In this document: positions 8,668-16,761 of the stretch, piece after piece
Position numbering within the stretch: position 1 is the first letter of the stretch
How the letters are laid out: each line of letters starts with the position of its first letter
From: Microbacterium testaceum
GTDB lineage: Bacteria; Actinomycetota; Actinomycetes; Actinomycetales; Microbacteriaceae
Length of the DNA stretch: 64,000 nt
Reading direction: 5' to 3'
Assembly (NCBI RefSeq): GCF_003075375.1
Contig: NZ_QDFT01000017.1
Coordinates: 18 to 64,017 of the forward strand
Notes under the pieces: generated by a model
Told to the model about the DNA's origin: nothing
The model's input: the letters and a program-made list of their open reading frames with translations, nothing else
Databases searched by the model: none
Made by a program: the position numbers and the translations under genes

Positions 8668-9765
8668 ATGGCCACGACATCCCTGCGGGCGCCGGGGCGC
8701 CGCTCTCGTGCGGCCGGCGTCGTGATCGCCTCCGTGTTCGTGCTCGCGGGGTGCGCCGCCGAGCGGCCGACGGAAGCGGCCTCACCGCGGGTTCCAGCGG
8801 GCGCGTCGCCCGTGCCCTCGCTCGGCGCCCCGACCCCGGTGGCCGGGGGGTTCACGACGCCGTGGTCGGTGGCCTTCGTCGACGGGACGGCGCTGGTGAG
8901 CGAGCGCGACACCGGCCGGATCATCGAGGTCGTCGACGGCGGGACGCGCGTGGTCGGCGAGATCCCGAGCGCGACGCCGGGCGGCGAGGGCGGACTGCTC
9001 GGCATCGCAGCCCGCGACGGGTGGCTCTACGCGTACGCGACCACCGCGGACGACAACCGCGTGCTGCGGTTGCCGCTCGAGGGGGCGCCGGGTGCGCTGC
9101 GCCTGGGGTCGGCGCAGACGGTGATCGACGGCATCCCGTCGGCGAACATCCACAACGGCGGGCGCATCGCCTTCGGCCCCGACGGCATGCTCTACATCAC
9201 CGCGGGCGACGCCTCGGATCCCGGGGCGGCGCAGGACACCGAGGCGCTCGGCGGCAAGATCCTGCGCGTGGCCCCCGACGGTTCGGTACCCGCCGACAAT
9301 CCGTTCCCCGGCTCTCCCGTCTGGAGCCTCGGCCATCGCAACCCGCAGGGGATCGGGTGGGATGCCGCGGGCACAATGTACGCGTCGGAGTTCGGCCAGA
9401 ACACGTGGGACGAGCTGAACGTCATCGAGCCCGGGGCGAACTACGGCTGGCCCGAGGTCGAGGGCATCGGTGGGCGCGAGGGATTCGTCGACCCCGTGCA
9501 GCAGTGGGCTCCGGCCGAGGCGAGCCCCAGCGGTCTGGCGGTGGTGGACGGCGCGGTGGTCATCGCGAACCTGCGCGGGGAGCGTGTGCGCGTGGTGTCC
9601 ACGGGCGATCCGTCTGCCACCGAGGAGTTCTTCGTCGGCGAGTTCGGACGGCTGCGCGACGTCGCCGCCGCGCCGGACGGGAGCCTCTGGGTCGTCACGA
9701 GCGACACCGACCGCGGTGGGGGAGACACCGACGAGATCCTGCGAGTACCGCTGGAGCGCGACTGA
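8668..9765 (+). CDS. PQQ-dependent sugar dehydrogenase-like (GSDH) lipoprotein
   Basis: 365 residues. The N-terminus is a lipoprotein signal peptide with lipobox VLAGC (Cys at about 29), so the protein should be anchored outside the membrane. The rest is a six-bladed beta-propeller of the glucose/sorbosone dehydrogenase family, with GGEGGLLGIA, NIHNGGRIAFGPDGMLYI, LGHRNPQGIGWD and NYGWPEVEG. Members oxidise aldoses with PQQ, but many actinobacterial homologues have no proven activity. GAGGAGG precedes the ATG. No PQQ synthesis genes are in the window. Confidence 0.85.
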   Translation: MATTSLRAPGRRSRAAGVVIASVFVLAGCAAERPTEAASPRVPAGASPVPSLGAPTPVAGGFTTPWSVAFVDGTALVSERDTGRIIEVVDGGTRVVGEIPSATPGGEGGLLGIAARDGWLYAYATTADDNRVLRLPLEGAPGALRLGSAQTVIDGIPSANIHNGGRIAFGPDGMLYITAGDASDPGAAQDTEALGGKILRVAPDGSVPADNPFPGSPVWSLGHRNPQGIGWDAAGTMYASEFGQNTWDELNVIEPGANYGWPEVEGIGGREGFVDPVQQWAPAEASPSGLAVVDGAVVIANLRGERVRVVSTGDPSATEEFFVGEFGRLRDVAAAPDGSLWVVTSDTDRGGGDTDEILRVPLERD

Positions 9766-9776
9766 CGCGAATCCCC

Positions 9777-10880
9777 TCACCGCGTCGCGGTAGCGGCATC
9801 CGGGTCCGAGAACGGCCCGCACGCCGCGATCACGCGGCGCAGACTCACCGCCGCCTCCCACGCGTCGAGGGGCTCGTCGTCTACCGAGAGGTGGCGCAGG
9901 CGGTCGGTGTAGTCGGCCAGGGCCGCCTCGGCCTCGCCGAGGGGTCGCGCGGTCGCCTCGGGCGAGGGCGGGGCCGTGACCAACCGGGCGACGGCCGCCA
10001 CGGCGTCGGCGAGCGACCGGCGCGTCGCGGAGGGCAGGCGGGTGTCGACGAACGGATCCGCGGTCAGCCGGGCGAGCGCGGCCGAGAGCTCGCGCGTGGC
10101 CTCAGCGATCCCGGTGAGGGCGTCCAGGCGTCGCCGGTTGAGGTCGCGGGGAGCCTGCAGCCGCCGACCGCGCGGGTTGTAGCGTCGGCTCTCGTCGGCC
10201 AGATCGACCTCTTCACGCACCTCGACCAGGGTCGCGGTGAGCGACGCGGTCGCCGCATCGCCGAGCTCGGGCGCGAAGCTGCGCCCCGCGAGCGCGTCCG
10301 CGAAACCGTGCAGGGCCGCACCGACGTCGTCGCGGAGCGCCGTGAGCCGGTCGTCGGCGCGGCCCACCCGCAGCGGAGGGACGACGACGAGGTTGACGAC
10401 GACACCGACCACGACGCCGAAGGCCATCGTGATGAGGTACGAGCTCGAGTAGCCGTCCGGGTCCGCGCCGCCCAGCAGCAGCACGAAGAGTCCGGCGATC
10501 GCGACCCAGTCGCGTCCGACCCCCAGCGCGCGCACCCCCGCGAGCAGCACGCCGATCAGGATCACGGCGGCCACGGCGACGATGCGCGGCAGGCCCGTGC
10601 CGACGACCGCGAGGCTCGCCAGGCCCAGGGCGATGCCCAGACCGAGCCCCACGACCGCCTGCAGCCCGCTGGACGCGGAGCGCGCGACCGTCGGATACAT
10701 GCTCACCAGCACGCCGAGCGGGGCGTAGTACGAGTACTCGCTCTGCGCGAGCGGGACGTACGGGGCGAGGTACCACGCGAGGGCCGCCGCAGCGGCCGTC
10801 TTGGCGGCCAGCAGCAGGCGGTCGGGCGTCACCGCGTCCGCCCACCATCGTCGGGGATCGAGGGCGACGGGCACGTTCAT
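9777..10880 (-). CDS. FUSC-type integral membrane protein
   Basis: 367 residues. The N-terminal half has about six closely packed hydrophobic helices (residues 20-165) with PYVPLAQSEYSYYAPLGVLVSMYPTV-like features of the FUSC/aromatic acid exporter family. The C-terminal half is soluble, helical and charged. Related proteins export aromatic acids or act as accessory membrane components; a precise role cannot be assigned. The ATG at 10880 was chosen because membrane similarity starts just after it, while the longer frame overlaps the upstream hydrolase gene in another register. A 98-base gap separates it from that hydrolase. Confidence 0.75.
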   Translation of the reverse strand: MNVPVALDPRRWWADAVTPDRLLLAAKTAAAAALAWYLAPYVPLAQSEYSYYAPLGVLVSMYPTVARSASSGLQAVVGLGLGIALGLASLAVVGTGLPRIVAVAAVILIGVLLAGVRALGVGRDWVAIAGLFVLLLGGADPDGYSSSYLITMAFGVVVGVVVNLVVVPPLRVGRADDRLTALRDDVGAALHGFADALAGRSFAPELGDAATASLTATLVEVREEVDLADESRRYNPRGRRLQAPRDLNRRRLDALTGIAEATRELSAALARLTADPFVDTRLPSATRRSLADAVAAVARLVTAPPSPEATARPLGEAEAALADYTDRLRHLSVDDEPLDAWEAAVSLRRVIAACGPFSDPDAATATR

Positions 10881-10978
10881 GAGGCGGGGGTGCGGGGGCG
10901 AGTCGGCACCACCCCATCGTGCGCGCCCGACGGCCCGGCCTCGCGGGGGTTGCCGGGACGAGCCCTCGGGAGTAGTCC

Positions 10979-11944
10979 TCAGCCCTTCGGTCGATAGGCC
11001 CGCCACAGCACGCGCGCATGCCGCACCTTGGCCCTCTCGACGCCGTCCTCGTCCTTCGCCGCGGCGCTGATCCACTCGGCGAAGCGGCTGGCCATCGCGC
11101 CCAGGACCATACTCAGGTCGGCGTGGGCGGCCGGCGGCACCGCGGCCTCGGCCGCCGGCATCCGACCCTTCGCCGCGAGATCGTCGTCGATGTGACGCAG
11201 CACCAGTCGTGCGACGCCGACCGCGTGGGAGTTGACGACGCAGTGCGCCGCCCCCTCGATCTCCCACCGCCGCGCCCGGCGGGCACGGGCCATCAGGCGC
11301 GAGTGCAGGCGACGCGGAGAGGGGCGGTCGAACTCGCCGCGCAGAAGGAGCAGGCGCGCGTGACCCAGCCCCACGCGGTCCGAGATGCGGTACCGCAGCA
11401 TGTGCGGCAGCGCCTCGAGGAAGTACAGCACTCCGCACAGCAGGTAGGCCGAGAACGCCAGCAGCGCGATGTGGATCGACTCGCGCGCGGTCGACTGCAC
11501 GAACCGCACCGCCTGGATGAGGGCGTTGGCCTCGCCCTCGTCGACGACGGGGCTGACGAGCACGACGTGCGACAGACCGGCGCGTCGCGCGAGCACCTCG
11601 GTGACGACCTGCGTCCCCATCGAGTGCCCCAGCAGGACCGGATCGTCGAGGTCGTAGTGGTCGAGTACCCCCTCGACCTGGTCCGCGAAGAACGCGGCGG
11701 TGGGCTGTCGTCCGGATGCCGGGACCCCGCCGAACCCGGGCAGGTCGAGCGCGAGGACGTCGCCGCGCTCGGCGAGCAGCGGGGCGAGGAACTCGAAGTA
11801 GGTCGCGGCGACGCCGATCCCGGCGATGAGGACGAACGTCGGCCCCGACTTCACCCCCGTCGACATACGGGTCACCCGCGTGCGCACCCCATCCCGCTCG
11901 TACGTGTCGACCTGGACGTCGAGGGGAGGGGACTCGTCGGGCAT
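10979..11944 (-). CDS. Alpha/beta-hydrolase fold protein
   Basis: 321 residues. The nucleophile elbow GHSMGTQ (about residues 101-107) follows a standard N-terminal core: VLIAGIGVAATYFEF, then LALDLPGFGG. The late GAAHCVVNSH supplies the catalytic histidine. An extra helical segment between about 150 and 200 forms a cap domain. The substrate is unknown. The ATG at 11944 was chosen over one six codons earlier; neither has a good ribosome binding site. The gene is divergent from the DUF3072 gene. Confidence 0.82.
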   Translation of the reverse strand: MPDESPPLDVQVDTYERDGVRTRVTRMSTGVKSGPTFVLIAGIGVAATYFEFLAPLLAERGDVLALDLPGFGGVPASGRQPTAAFFADQVEGVLDHYDLDDPVLLGHSMGTQVVTEVLARRAGLSHVVLVSPVVDEGEANALIQAVRFVQSTARESIHIALLAFSAYLLCGVLYFLEALPHMLRYRISDRVGLGHARLLLLRGEFDRPSPRRLHSRLMARARRARRWEIEGAAHCVVNSHAVGVARLVLRHIDDDLAAKGRMPAAEAAVPPAAHADLSMVLGAMASRFAEWISAAAKDEDGVERAKVRHARVLWRAYRPKG

Positions 11945-12023
11945 CGAACAAGGATGCCGCACCCGGCTGTGCGCTCTGTCAATCCCGGGGTGGGGTGGCT
12001 CATCGCGCGCCTAGCCTTCGAGC

Positions 12024-12263
12024 ATGAGCGATACCTCCCGTGAAGAAGAGACCCTGGGTGCGACGCGCGAGAGCGACAACCCCGCCGAGAAGGACCCGTC
12101 GGACTGGGTGACCGGCGACGAGCCGATGACGGCGCCCCAGCGCAGCTACCTCGACACGCTCGCGCGCCAGGCCGGCGAGGAGATCCCCGCCGATCTGACC
12201 AAGGCCGAGGCCTCGGAGCAGATCGAGCGTCTGCAGTCCGAGACCGGACGCTCGACCGAGTGA
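12024..12263 (+). CDS. DUF3072 small acidic protein
   Basis: 79 residues, strongly acidic, with the DUF3072 core MTAPQRSYLDTLARQAGEE followed by a Glu/Gln-rich helix. DUF3072 proteins are small actinobacterial proteins of unknown function, often encoded alone. TAGCCT ends 6 nt before the ATG with no Shine-Dalgarno, so a leaderless mRNA is likely. A strong terminator follows nine bases after the stop. Confidence 0.85.
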   Translation: MSDTSREEETLGATRESDNPAEKDPSDWVTGDEPMTAPQRSYLDTLARQAGEEIPADLTKAEASEQIERLQSETGRSTE

Positions 12264-12272
12264 GCGCATGAC

Positions 12273-12305
12273 GAAGCCCCCGCGATCGTTGATCGCGGGG
12301 GCTTC
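12273..12305. terminator. Bidirectional intrinsic terminator-like hairpin
   Basis: A perfect 15-bp stem (GAAGCCCCCGCGATC and its complement) with a 3-base loop lies between the convergent DUF3072 and MarR genes. A long U-run is absent, as is usual in actinobacteria. Confidence 0.85.
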
Positions 12306-12322
12306 ATCATGCGGGCCGGGCT

Positions 12323-12811
12323 TCAGCTGGCGCGCGACTGCCGGTCGTCCACGGCCAGCTCGTCGATGTCCTCGCGTTCTCCGCGGGCGATGTCGTCGAG
12401 GAAGTCCGCCACGATCCGGCGCTCGGCGGGGCCGAGTCGGGCGGCAGCGGCCACGGCCGAGGCCCGACGCACCGACAGGATGCGGCGGGCGGGGGAGTCG
12501 GGGTCGATCTTCTCGCGGACGACGATCGATCGGCGATCGCCGGGATACGGCTCGCGCTCGACCCAGCCCGCCTCGGCGAGGCGGTCGATCAAAGCGGTGG
12601 TCGCGGCCGACGAGATGCCGAGCATCGACGCGAGCATGCGCGGCGTGACGGGTTCGTCGTCCGCTCCGCGCTGCAGAAGGAACCGCAGCACCTTCGCGTC
12701 ATTGGGTCCGATTCCGAGCGAACTGAGAGCGGCGCGCTCGGAGGCGATCCCCGAATCCGTGAGGTCGTTGAGGGCTTTCACCACATCGTCCGCTGTCGCT
12801 GAGTGTCGCAT
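12323..12811 (-). CDS. MarR-family transcriptional regulator
   Basis: 162 residues, MarR-type winged helix. The recognition region LASMLGISSAATTALIDRL (about 60-78) is followed by the wing EREPYPGDRRSIVV. GGGGAGG precedes the ATG at 12811. It is divergent from a second MarR gene, and the inverted repeat at 12859-12879 lies between them, suggesting auto- or cross-regulation. The ligand is unknown. Confidence 0.88.
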   Translation of the reverse strand: MRHSATADDVVKALNDLTDSGIASERAALSSLGIGPNDAKVLRFLLQRGADDEPVTPRMLASMLGISSAATTALIDRLAEAGWVEREPYPGDRRSIVVREKIDPDSPARRILSVRRASAVAAAARLGPAERRIVADFLDDIARGEREDIDELAVDDRQSRAS

Positions 12812-12858
12812 GTCGCCTCCCCGGTTTCCTCGGTGCGCTAGTGTCTTCGTTGCCGATC

Positions 12859-12879
12859 AAGTAGGTAACCGTTCTACTT
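12859..12879. promoter_or_regulatory. Putative MarR operator between divergent MarR genes
   Basis: Perfect 6-bp arms AAGTAG and CTACTT are separated by nine bases, 21 bp in all, a size typical for MarR dimers. A related sequence recurs at 13503-13521, sharing GTAGGTA..CG..CT.CTT, in front of the small gene at 13570. A second perfect palindrome TACCATGGTA follows at 12879-12888. Confidence 0.6.
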
Positions 12880-12948
12880 ACCATGGTACCTGTCCATCAT
12901 GCGCACCGGCAGGGGGCTGGACGGGCGGACCTGGCATAAGATGCCCTG

Positions 12949-13476
12949 GTGGAAAACGGTTCGGATTCGTCGCGCTACTGGTATGGCGCGAGCGACGAAG
13001 ACCGTCGCCGCCGCGCCGTCGACGTGCTGCAGGCGTTCCGCGTGTACCGGGCCGCAGAGGTGGCGATGCGCCGCCGCACACGCGAGTCCATGTCGATGGG
13101 CGAGAACGAGCTGCTCGTGCTGCGGTACCTGCTCAAGGCCGCCGGTCAGCAGCGCCAGGTCTCGCCGAGCGAGCTCACCCGCTACCTGGGCGTGTCCACC
13201 GCCTCCACGACGGCGATCGTCGACCGACTCGAGAAGTCCGGCCACGTCACGCGCGTGCCGCACCCCACCGACCGCCGCAGCATCTTCATCGTCGCGACCG
13301 CCGCGAGCGACGACGAGGTGCGCGCCACGCTCGGATCCATGCACGCGCGCATGATGTCGGCGGTCGTCGACATGACGCCCGAAGAGAGTTCGGCCGTCAT
13401 CGCGTGCCTCGGGCGTCTGCAGGATGCCGTCGACCAGGTCGACCCGCACCCCGTCGACGCCGCGACCGCGCACTGA
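12949..13476 (+). CDS. Second MarR-family transcriptional regulator
   Basis: 175 residues. The winged helix is clear: LTRYLGVSTASTTAIVDRLEKSGHVTRV followed by wing HPTDRRSIF (about 75-112). It resembles the neighbouring MarR protein in the DNA-binding helices, so the two may bind related sites. The GTG start has no Shine-Dalgarno; TAAGAT ends 6 nt before it, a leaderless arrangement. It is probably regulated through the palindrome at 12859-12879 and may control the small gene at 13570, whose promoter carries a similar half-degenerate site. Confidence 0.87.
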   Translation: MENGSDSSRYWYGASDEDRRRRAVDVLQAFRVYRAAEVAMRRRTRESMSMGENELLVLRYLLKAAGQQRQVSPSELTRYLGVSTASTTAIVDRLEKSGHVTRVPHPTDRRSIFIVATAASDDEVRATLGSMHARMMSAVVDMTPEESSAVIACLGRLQDAVDQVDPHPVDAATAH

Positions 13477-13502
13477 CCGCGCAGAGGTCGCTCGCCGACA
13501 AG

Positions 13503-13521
13503 GTAGGTAGGCGGCCTTCTT
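13503..13521. promoter_or_regulatory. Degenerate second MarR-type site
   Basis: This aligns with 12861-12879: GTAGGTA, then CG, then CT, C, TT at the same spacing (13 of 19 positions). It lies 48 bases upstream of the start at 13570, suggesting the MarR pair also controls that gene. Confidence 0.4.
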
Positions 13522-13569
13522 TCCCCGTGATCATTAGGCGCCCGGGGGCGTCCGTGAAAACATGAGGCT

Positions 13570-13824
13570 ATGGACGACAGCATCGTGCACAACGCGTCGT
13601 CCGACGGTGCCCTCGACGCCGTCCACGTCATCGACGGGATCGAGGTTGCGTCGTTCCAGGACGTCGTGACGCGTTTGTGTGCCGCCTACCCCCTCGAGGA
13701 TCCGGTCCACGTCGAGGCGATCGTGCTGCGCGAGTGGGAGGCGTTCTCGGCGGGTCGGCCGCTCGTCGTCCCCACCGCCGTCGAAGAGGGCGCGCGAGAG
13801 ATCCTCGATCAGCCGATGGCCTGA
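13570..13824 (+). CDS. Small protein resembling a three-helix-bundle dimerization domain
   Basis: 84 residues, acidic. The segment from VTRLCAAYP to the VEEGAREIL helix resembles the small actinobacterial three-helix-bundle dimerization domain (DUF3562-like); I recognise the pattern only, so this is tentative. AAACAT ends 6 nt before the ATG, suggesting a leaderless mRNA. A MarR-like site lies upstream. The stop is one base from the stop of the convergent DUF7882-type gene. Confidence 0.6.
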   Translation: MDDSIVHNASSDGALDAVHVIDGIEVASFQDVVTRLCAAYPLEDPVHVEAIVLREWEAFSAGRPLVVPTAVEEGAREILDQPMA

Positions 13825-13825
13825 C

Positions 13826-14137
13826 TCAGGCCCCGGGCACCTCCGGTTCGGGCACCAGCAGAAGGCCGCCCGAGGAGTTCGCGGAGTTCGCGAGCGCCTC
13901 GATCCACGCGCGGCTGAGCAGTGCCGGCTCCGGCTCGTCGAAGACGAAGCGCAGGGGGATCGACGGGTGCAGCCACACCGTGCTGCGACCCACCTCCTGG
14001 CCCGGGCCGTGCGTCCACGAGAGCGTGAAGCTCTCGCCGCGGCGCAGCTTGGTGGCGATGACGACTTTGACGTGCGCGAGCGCGCGATCCTCGATATCGA
14101 TCGGAGTCGCGACGTCGCCGTAGTAGAGCGTTCCCAC
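13826..14137 (-). CDS. DUF7882-type small protein, copy 1
   Basis: 103 residues. Pattern: MG.LYYG, then a DIEDRALAH helix start, KLRRGESF, a GRSTVWLHP strand, F.FDE, a SRAWIEALANSANS helix and a proline-rich LLVPEPE end. It is one of three paralogues in 1.1 kb (with 14250-14567 and 14571-14915). Copies 1 and 3 are clearly closer to each other than to copy 2. The family is common in Microbacterium, has no known function and is often mislabelled as DNA ligase; no ligase motif is present. The GTG start lies 6 nt after TAACGT, so it is probably leaderless. Confidence 0.75.
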   Translation of the reverse strand: MGTLYYGDVATPIDIEDRALAHVKVVIATKLRRGESFTLSWTHGPGQEVGRSTVWLHPSIPLRFVFDEPEPALLSRAWIEALANSANSSGGLLLVPEPEVPGA

Positions 14138-14249
14138 ACCGGCACGTTAGTCGCGCCGAAGGGACCGTTCCGCGGGGGTTGCTTCGCCCGCGGCGACGTG
14201 GCATCCCGGAAAGCGGATGAACGTGCGTTCCTCGGATAGGCTCGCACGC

Positions 14250-14567
14250 ATGGGCCGATTCATCTACGACACCGTCGCCAACGCCGTCGACATCGACGAC
14301 CGCACGCTCGCGCACCTGCGCATCGTCGTGATGAACAAGCTGCGCCGCTCGGAGTCGTTCATGTTCGACGTCGAGGTGGGCGACGGCAGCGGTCGCCGCA
14401 GCTTCTGGATGCACCCCTCGGTGCCCATCCAGTTCCACTTCTACGGCAGCCGCCAGCCGCGCATCAACCGCGTCTGGGTCGAAGACCTGATGCTCGCGGC
14501 GTCGGGCCCGAACGGCCTCGCGATCACGCCCGAGCCGAGCGAGGACGCTCACGTCGAAGAGGGCTGA
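14250..14567 (+). CDS. DUF7882-type small protein, copy 2
   Basis: 105 residues with the same skeleton as its neighbours: MG.F.YD, DIDDRTLAH, KLRRSESF, a GRRSFWMHP strand, F.FYGSRQPRINRVW and TPEPSED. It is the most divergent of the three and the only one on the plus strand. The ATG at 14250 was preferred to an upstream GTG because the family begins with MG and TAGGCT ends 7 nt before it (leaderless). The stop is 3 bases from that of copy 3. Confidence 0.75.
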   Translation: MGRFIYDTVANAVDIDDRTLAHLRIVVMNKLRRSESFMFDVEVGDGSGRRSFWMHPSVPIQFHFYGSRQPRINRVWVEDLMLAASGPNGLAITPEPSEDAHVEEG

Positions 14568-14570
14568 GCC

Positions 14571-14915
14571 TCAGCTCTTCTCGCTGCGCTCGGCCGGACC
14601 GCTGCGCTCGGTCGGGGTGATGTCCTCGGGGACGAGCATGATGCCGCCCGACGAGTTGGCACTGTCGGCCAGGCGTTCGATCCACTCCCGGCTCAGCGTC
14701 GTGGGCTCCGTCTCGTCGAAGACGAAGCGCAGGGGGATCGCGGGGTGCAGCCACAGCGTGCTGCGTCCGCGTTCCTCGTCGTCGCGGTGCCGCCACGACA
14801 GCGTGAAGCTCTCGCCGCGGCGGAGCTTGGTCGAGATCACGACTTTCAGGTGGGCCAGAGCGCGGTCCTCGATGTGGACAGTGGTACCGCTTCCCCCGTA
14901 ATGAATGGTCCCCAT
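14571..14915 (-). CDS. DUF7882-type small protein, copy 3
   Basis: 114 residues: MGTIHYGG, HIEDRALAH, KLRRGESF, GRSTLWLHP, F.FDETEPT, SREWIERLADSANS, and a charged tail rich in Glu, Arg and Ser that the other copies lack. The ATG at 14915 lies 7 nt after TATCGT and fits the family start; an in-frame GTG three codons earlier is the alternative. Function unknown. Confidence 0.75.
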   Translation of the reverse strand: MGTIHYGGSGTTVHIEDRALAHLKVVISTKLRRGESFTLSWRHRDDEERGRSTLWLHPAIPLRFVFDETEPTTLSREWIERLADSANSSGGIMLVPEDITPTERSGPAERSEKS

Positions 14916-15031
14916 GCGGCCCACGATACGCCAGAGCGGGGAGCCTCCACCGCCCCGGAACGGTTGTCAAGACGGGGGCCCTCCGCGCGCCGTGCGTGTC
15001 ACAGTGGGAGTCAGCACGGAAGGAGGGCACC

Positions 15032-15190
15032 GTGACTCATCCCCCGACCCCGCGGCATCCCGGACCAGCGGACGACCCCGACGACCTGCCGGACGTCTTC
15101 CGGGGACTGATCGGCATCGACGTCGTCGACGGAGAGCTCGTCCCGCGCGCCTCCGAATCCCCGCGTGACGGACTTTCAGCGACCTCGTAG
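15032..15190 (+). CDS. Small hypothetical protein (52 residues)
   Basis: A short frame with an excellent ribosome binding site (AAGGAGG, 6 bases before the GTG) directly upstream of the alarmone synthetase gene (gap 22 bases). It is rich in Pro and Asp at the start and has a central FRGLIGIDVVDGELVPR stretch. No family is recognised. The strong Shine-Dalgarno is the main argument that it is real, since most neighbours appear leaderless. Confidence 0.5.
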   Translation: MTHPPTPRHPGPADDPDDLPDVFRGLIGIDVVDGELVPRASESPRDGLSATS

Positions 15191-15212
15191 ACCGGCTCGT
15201 TAGCGTCGCAGC

Positions 15213-15890
15213 ATGGCCGACCCGCTGGACGATCAGCAGATCACCGTCTCGGGAGCGACTCTGCGGGCGATGCGCGACGAGTTCCAGCGCTTCCTCATGG
15301 AGTACCGCTTCGGACTCGCCGAGGTCGAGACGAAGATCTCGATCCTGCGCGAGGAGTTCCAGGAGATGCACGCGTACAACCCGATCGAGCACGTCTCGAG
15401 CCGGGTGAAGTCGCCCGACAGCATGGTCGACAAAGTGCGCCGCAAGGGCATCGACACCGACTTCGACTCGATCCGCGCGGCGATCACGGACATCGCCGGC
15501 ATCCGCGTGACGTGCTCCTTCGTCGACGATGCCTATCGTCTGTCCGACCTGCTCACCCGGCAGGACGACATCACCGTCCGCGACGTGAAGGATTACATCG
15601 CCCAGCCGAAGGCGAACGGGTACAAGAGCCTGCACGTCATCGTCGAGGTGCCCGTCTACCTGTCCACCGGTCGCGTGGACGTTCCCGTCGAGGTGCAGTT
15701 CCGCACCATCGCGATGGACTTCTGGGCGAGCCTCGAGCACAAGATCTATTACAAGTACGACCGCCTCGTTCCGGACGAGCTGCTCGCCGAGCTGAAGGAC
15801 GCGGCCGTCACCGCCGCCGAGTTGGACAGCCGAATGGAACGACTGCACCGGGAGATCAGGGGTCCGCGGCCCGGGGTGGTCCCGCTCTGA
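15213..15890 (+). CDS. Small alarmone synthetase (RelA/SpoT synthetase domain)
   Basis: 225 residues. This is a single RelA/SpoT nucleotidyltransferase domain without hydrolase, TGS or ACT parts, as in small alarmone synthetases (YjbM/YwaC type). It transfers pyrophosphate from ATP to GDP or GTP, making (p)ppGpp. Visible motifs: DIAGIRVTC (about 93-101), KDYIAQPKANGYKSLH (about 127-142) that binds the acceptor nucleotide, and EVQFRTIAMDFWASLEHKIYYKY (about 160-182). TAGCGT ends 6 nt before the ATG, so leaderless expression is likely, which could keep translation possible under stress. Not coupled to the next gene, which has its own -10-like hexamer. Confidence 0.9.
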   Translation: MADPLDDQQITVSGATLRAMRDEFQRFLMEYRFGLAEVETKISILREEFQEMHAYNPIEHVSSRVKSPDSMVDKVRRKGIDTDFDSIRAAITDIAGIRVTCSFVDDAYRLSDLLTRQDDITVRDVKDYIAQPKANGYKSLHVIVEVPVYLSTGRVDVPVEVQFRTIAMDFWASLEHKIYYKYDRLVPDELLAELKDAAVTAAELDSRMERLHREIRGPRPGVVPL

Positions 15891-15912
15891 GCGGGGGCAT
15901 CAGAATGGGACG

Positions 15913-16761
15913 ATGAGCGACGACGACGACCGCCTCGACGAGGTCGCCGCCGAACTGCTCTCGCTCCCGCCCGCGCGCTTCACCGCGACGCGAAACGAAC
16001 GCGCCGCCTCGGGCGGCGCTCTGGGGCGCCGGATTGCGAAGCTGCGCAAGCCCACGGTCGCCGCGTGGGCGGTCAACCTGCTCGTCCGCGACGGACAGTT
16101 GGGCGAGGCGGTCGAGCTGTCGCGCGCCCTGCACGAGGCCCAGGACGACCTGGATGCCGCCGAGCTGTCGCGCCTGGGCCGTCAGCGTCGCCAGCTGGTC
16201 GCCGCTCTCGCCCGCCGCGCCGCGGAACTCGCCGCCGAGGCGGGTACGCCGCTGAGCGCGTCCGTCGCCGACGCCGTGCAGAAGACCGTGAACGCCGCGA
16301 TCGTCGACGAGCGGGCCGCGGCCGCCATCCTGACCGGGCGCCTGACGGCGGCCGTCGACCTCGCGGATCTGGATGCCGGGTCGTTCGGCGACGCGGTGGC
16401 GGGCTCGGTGCCCGATATCGTGCCCGCGCCCGCCGCGGCCCGTGACGATCTCGCCGCCCGCCGCGCCCGCAAGGCCGCGGAACGGGCGCTGCGCGAGGCC
16501 GAGCGGACCCGCGCCGACGCCGAACGCGAGCTGACGGCGAGCGACCGGCGACTCGCGACGGCGCGCGAACGATCCGACCGGGCCGGCGAGCGCGTCGACG
16601 GCCTGCGGGCGGAGCTGTCGAAGGCCGAACACGATCTCGCGGCCGCCGAGGAAGCCGTCCGCGCACGCGAGGGGGAGCGCGCCGATGCCGCCGACGCCCT
16701 GCGCGCGGCCGAGAGTGCGCGCGAGCGGGCCGCCGCCGCGCGGGACGAGGGGGACCGGTGA
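15913..16761 (+). CDS. Conserved hypothetical protein with long coiled coil
   Basis: 282 residues. An N-terminal part with LPPARFTATRNERA and KLRKPTVAAWAVNLL (about 18-60) recurs in actinobacterial hypothetical proteins. The C-terminal ~110 residues are Ala, Glu and Arg-rich heptads predicted as a continuous coiled coil. Function unknown. CAGAAT ends 6 nt before the ATG. The gene overlaps the next by four bases (GTGA), so the two products are made together and may interact. Confidence 0.7.
   Translation: MSDDDDRLDEVAAELLSLPPARFTATRNERAASGGALGRRIAKLRKPTVAAWAVNLLVRDGQLGEAVELSRALHEAQDDLDAAELSRLGRQRRQLVAALARRAAELAAEAGTPLSASVADAVQKTVNAAIVDERAAAAILTGRLTAAVDLADLDAGSFGDAVAGSVPDIVPAPAAARDDLAARRARKAAERALREAERTRADAERELTASDRRLATARERSDRAGERVDGLRAELSKAEHDLAAAEEAVRAREGERADAADALRAAESARERAAAARDEGDR

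Noticed and set aside
13826..14915. ATP-dependent DNA ligase annotation for the three small proteins
   Set aside because: About 105 residues with no KxDG nucleotidyltransferase motif; the label is a database misnomer.
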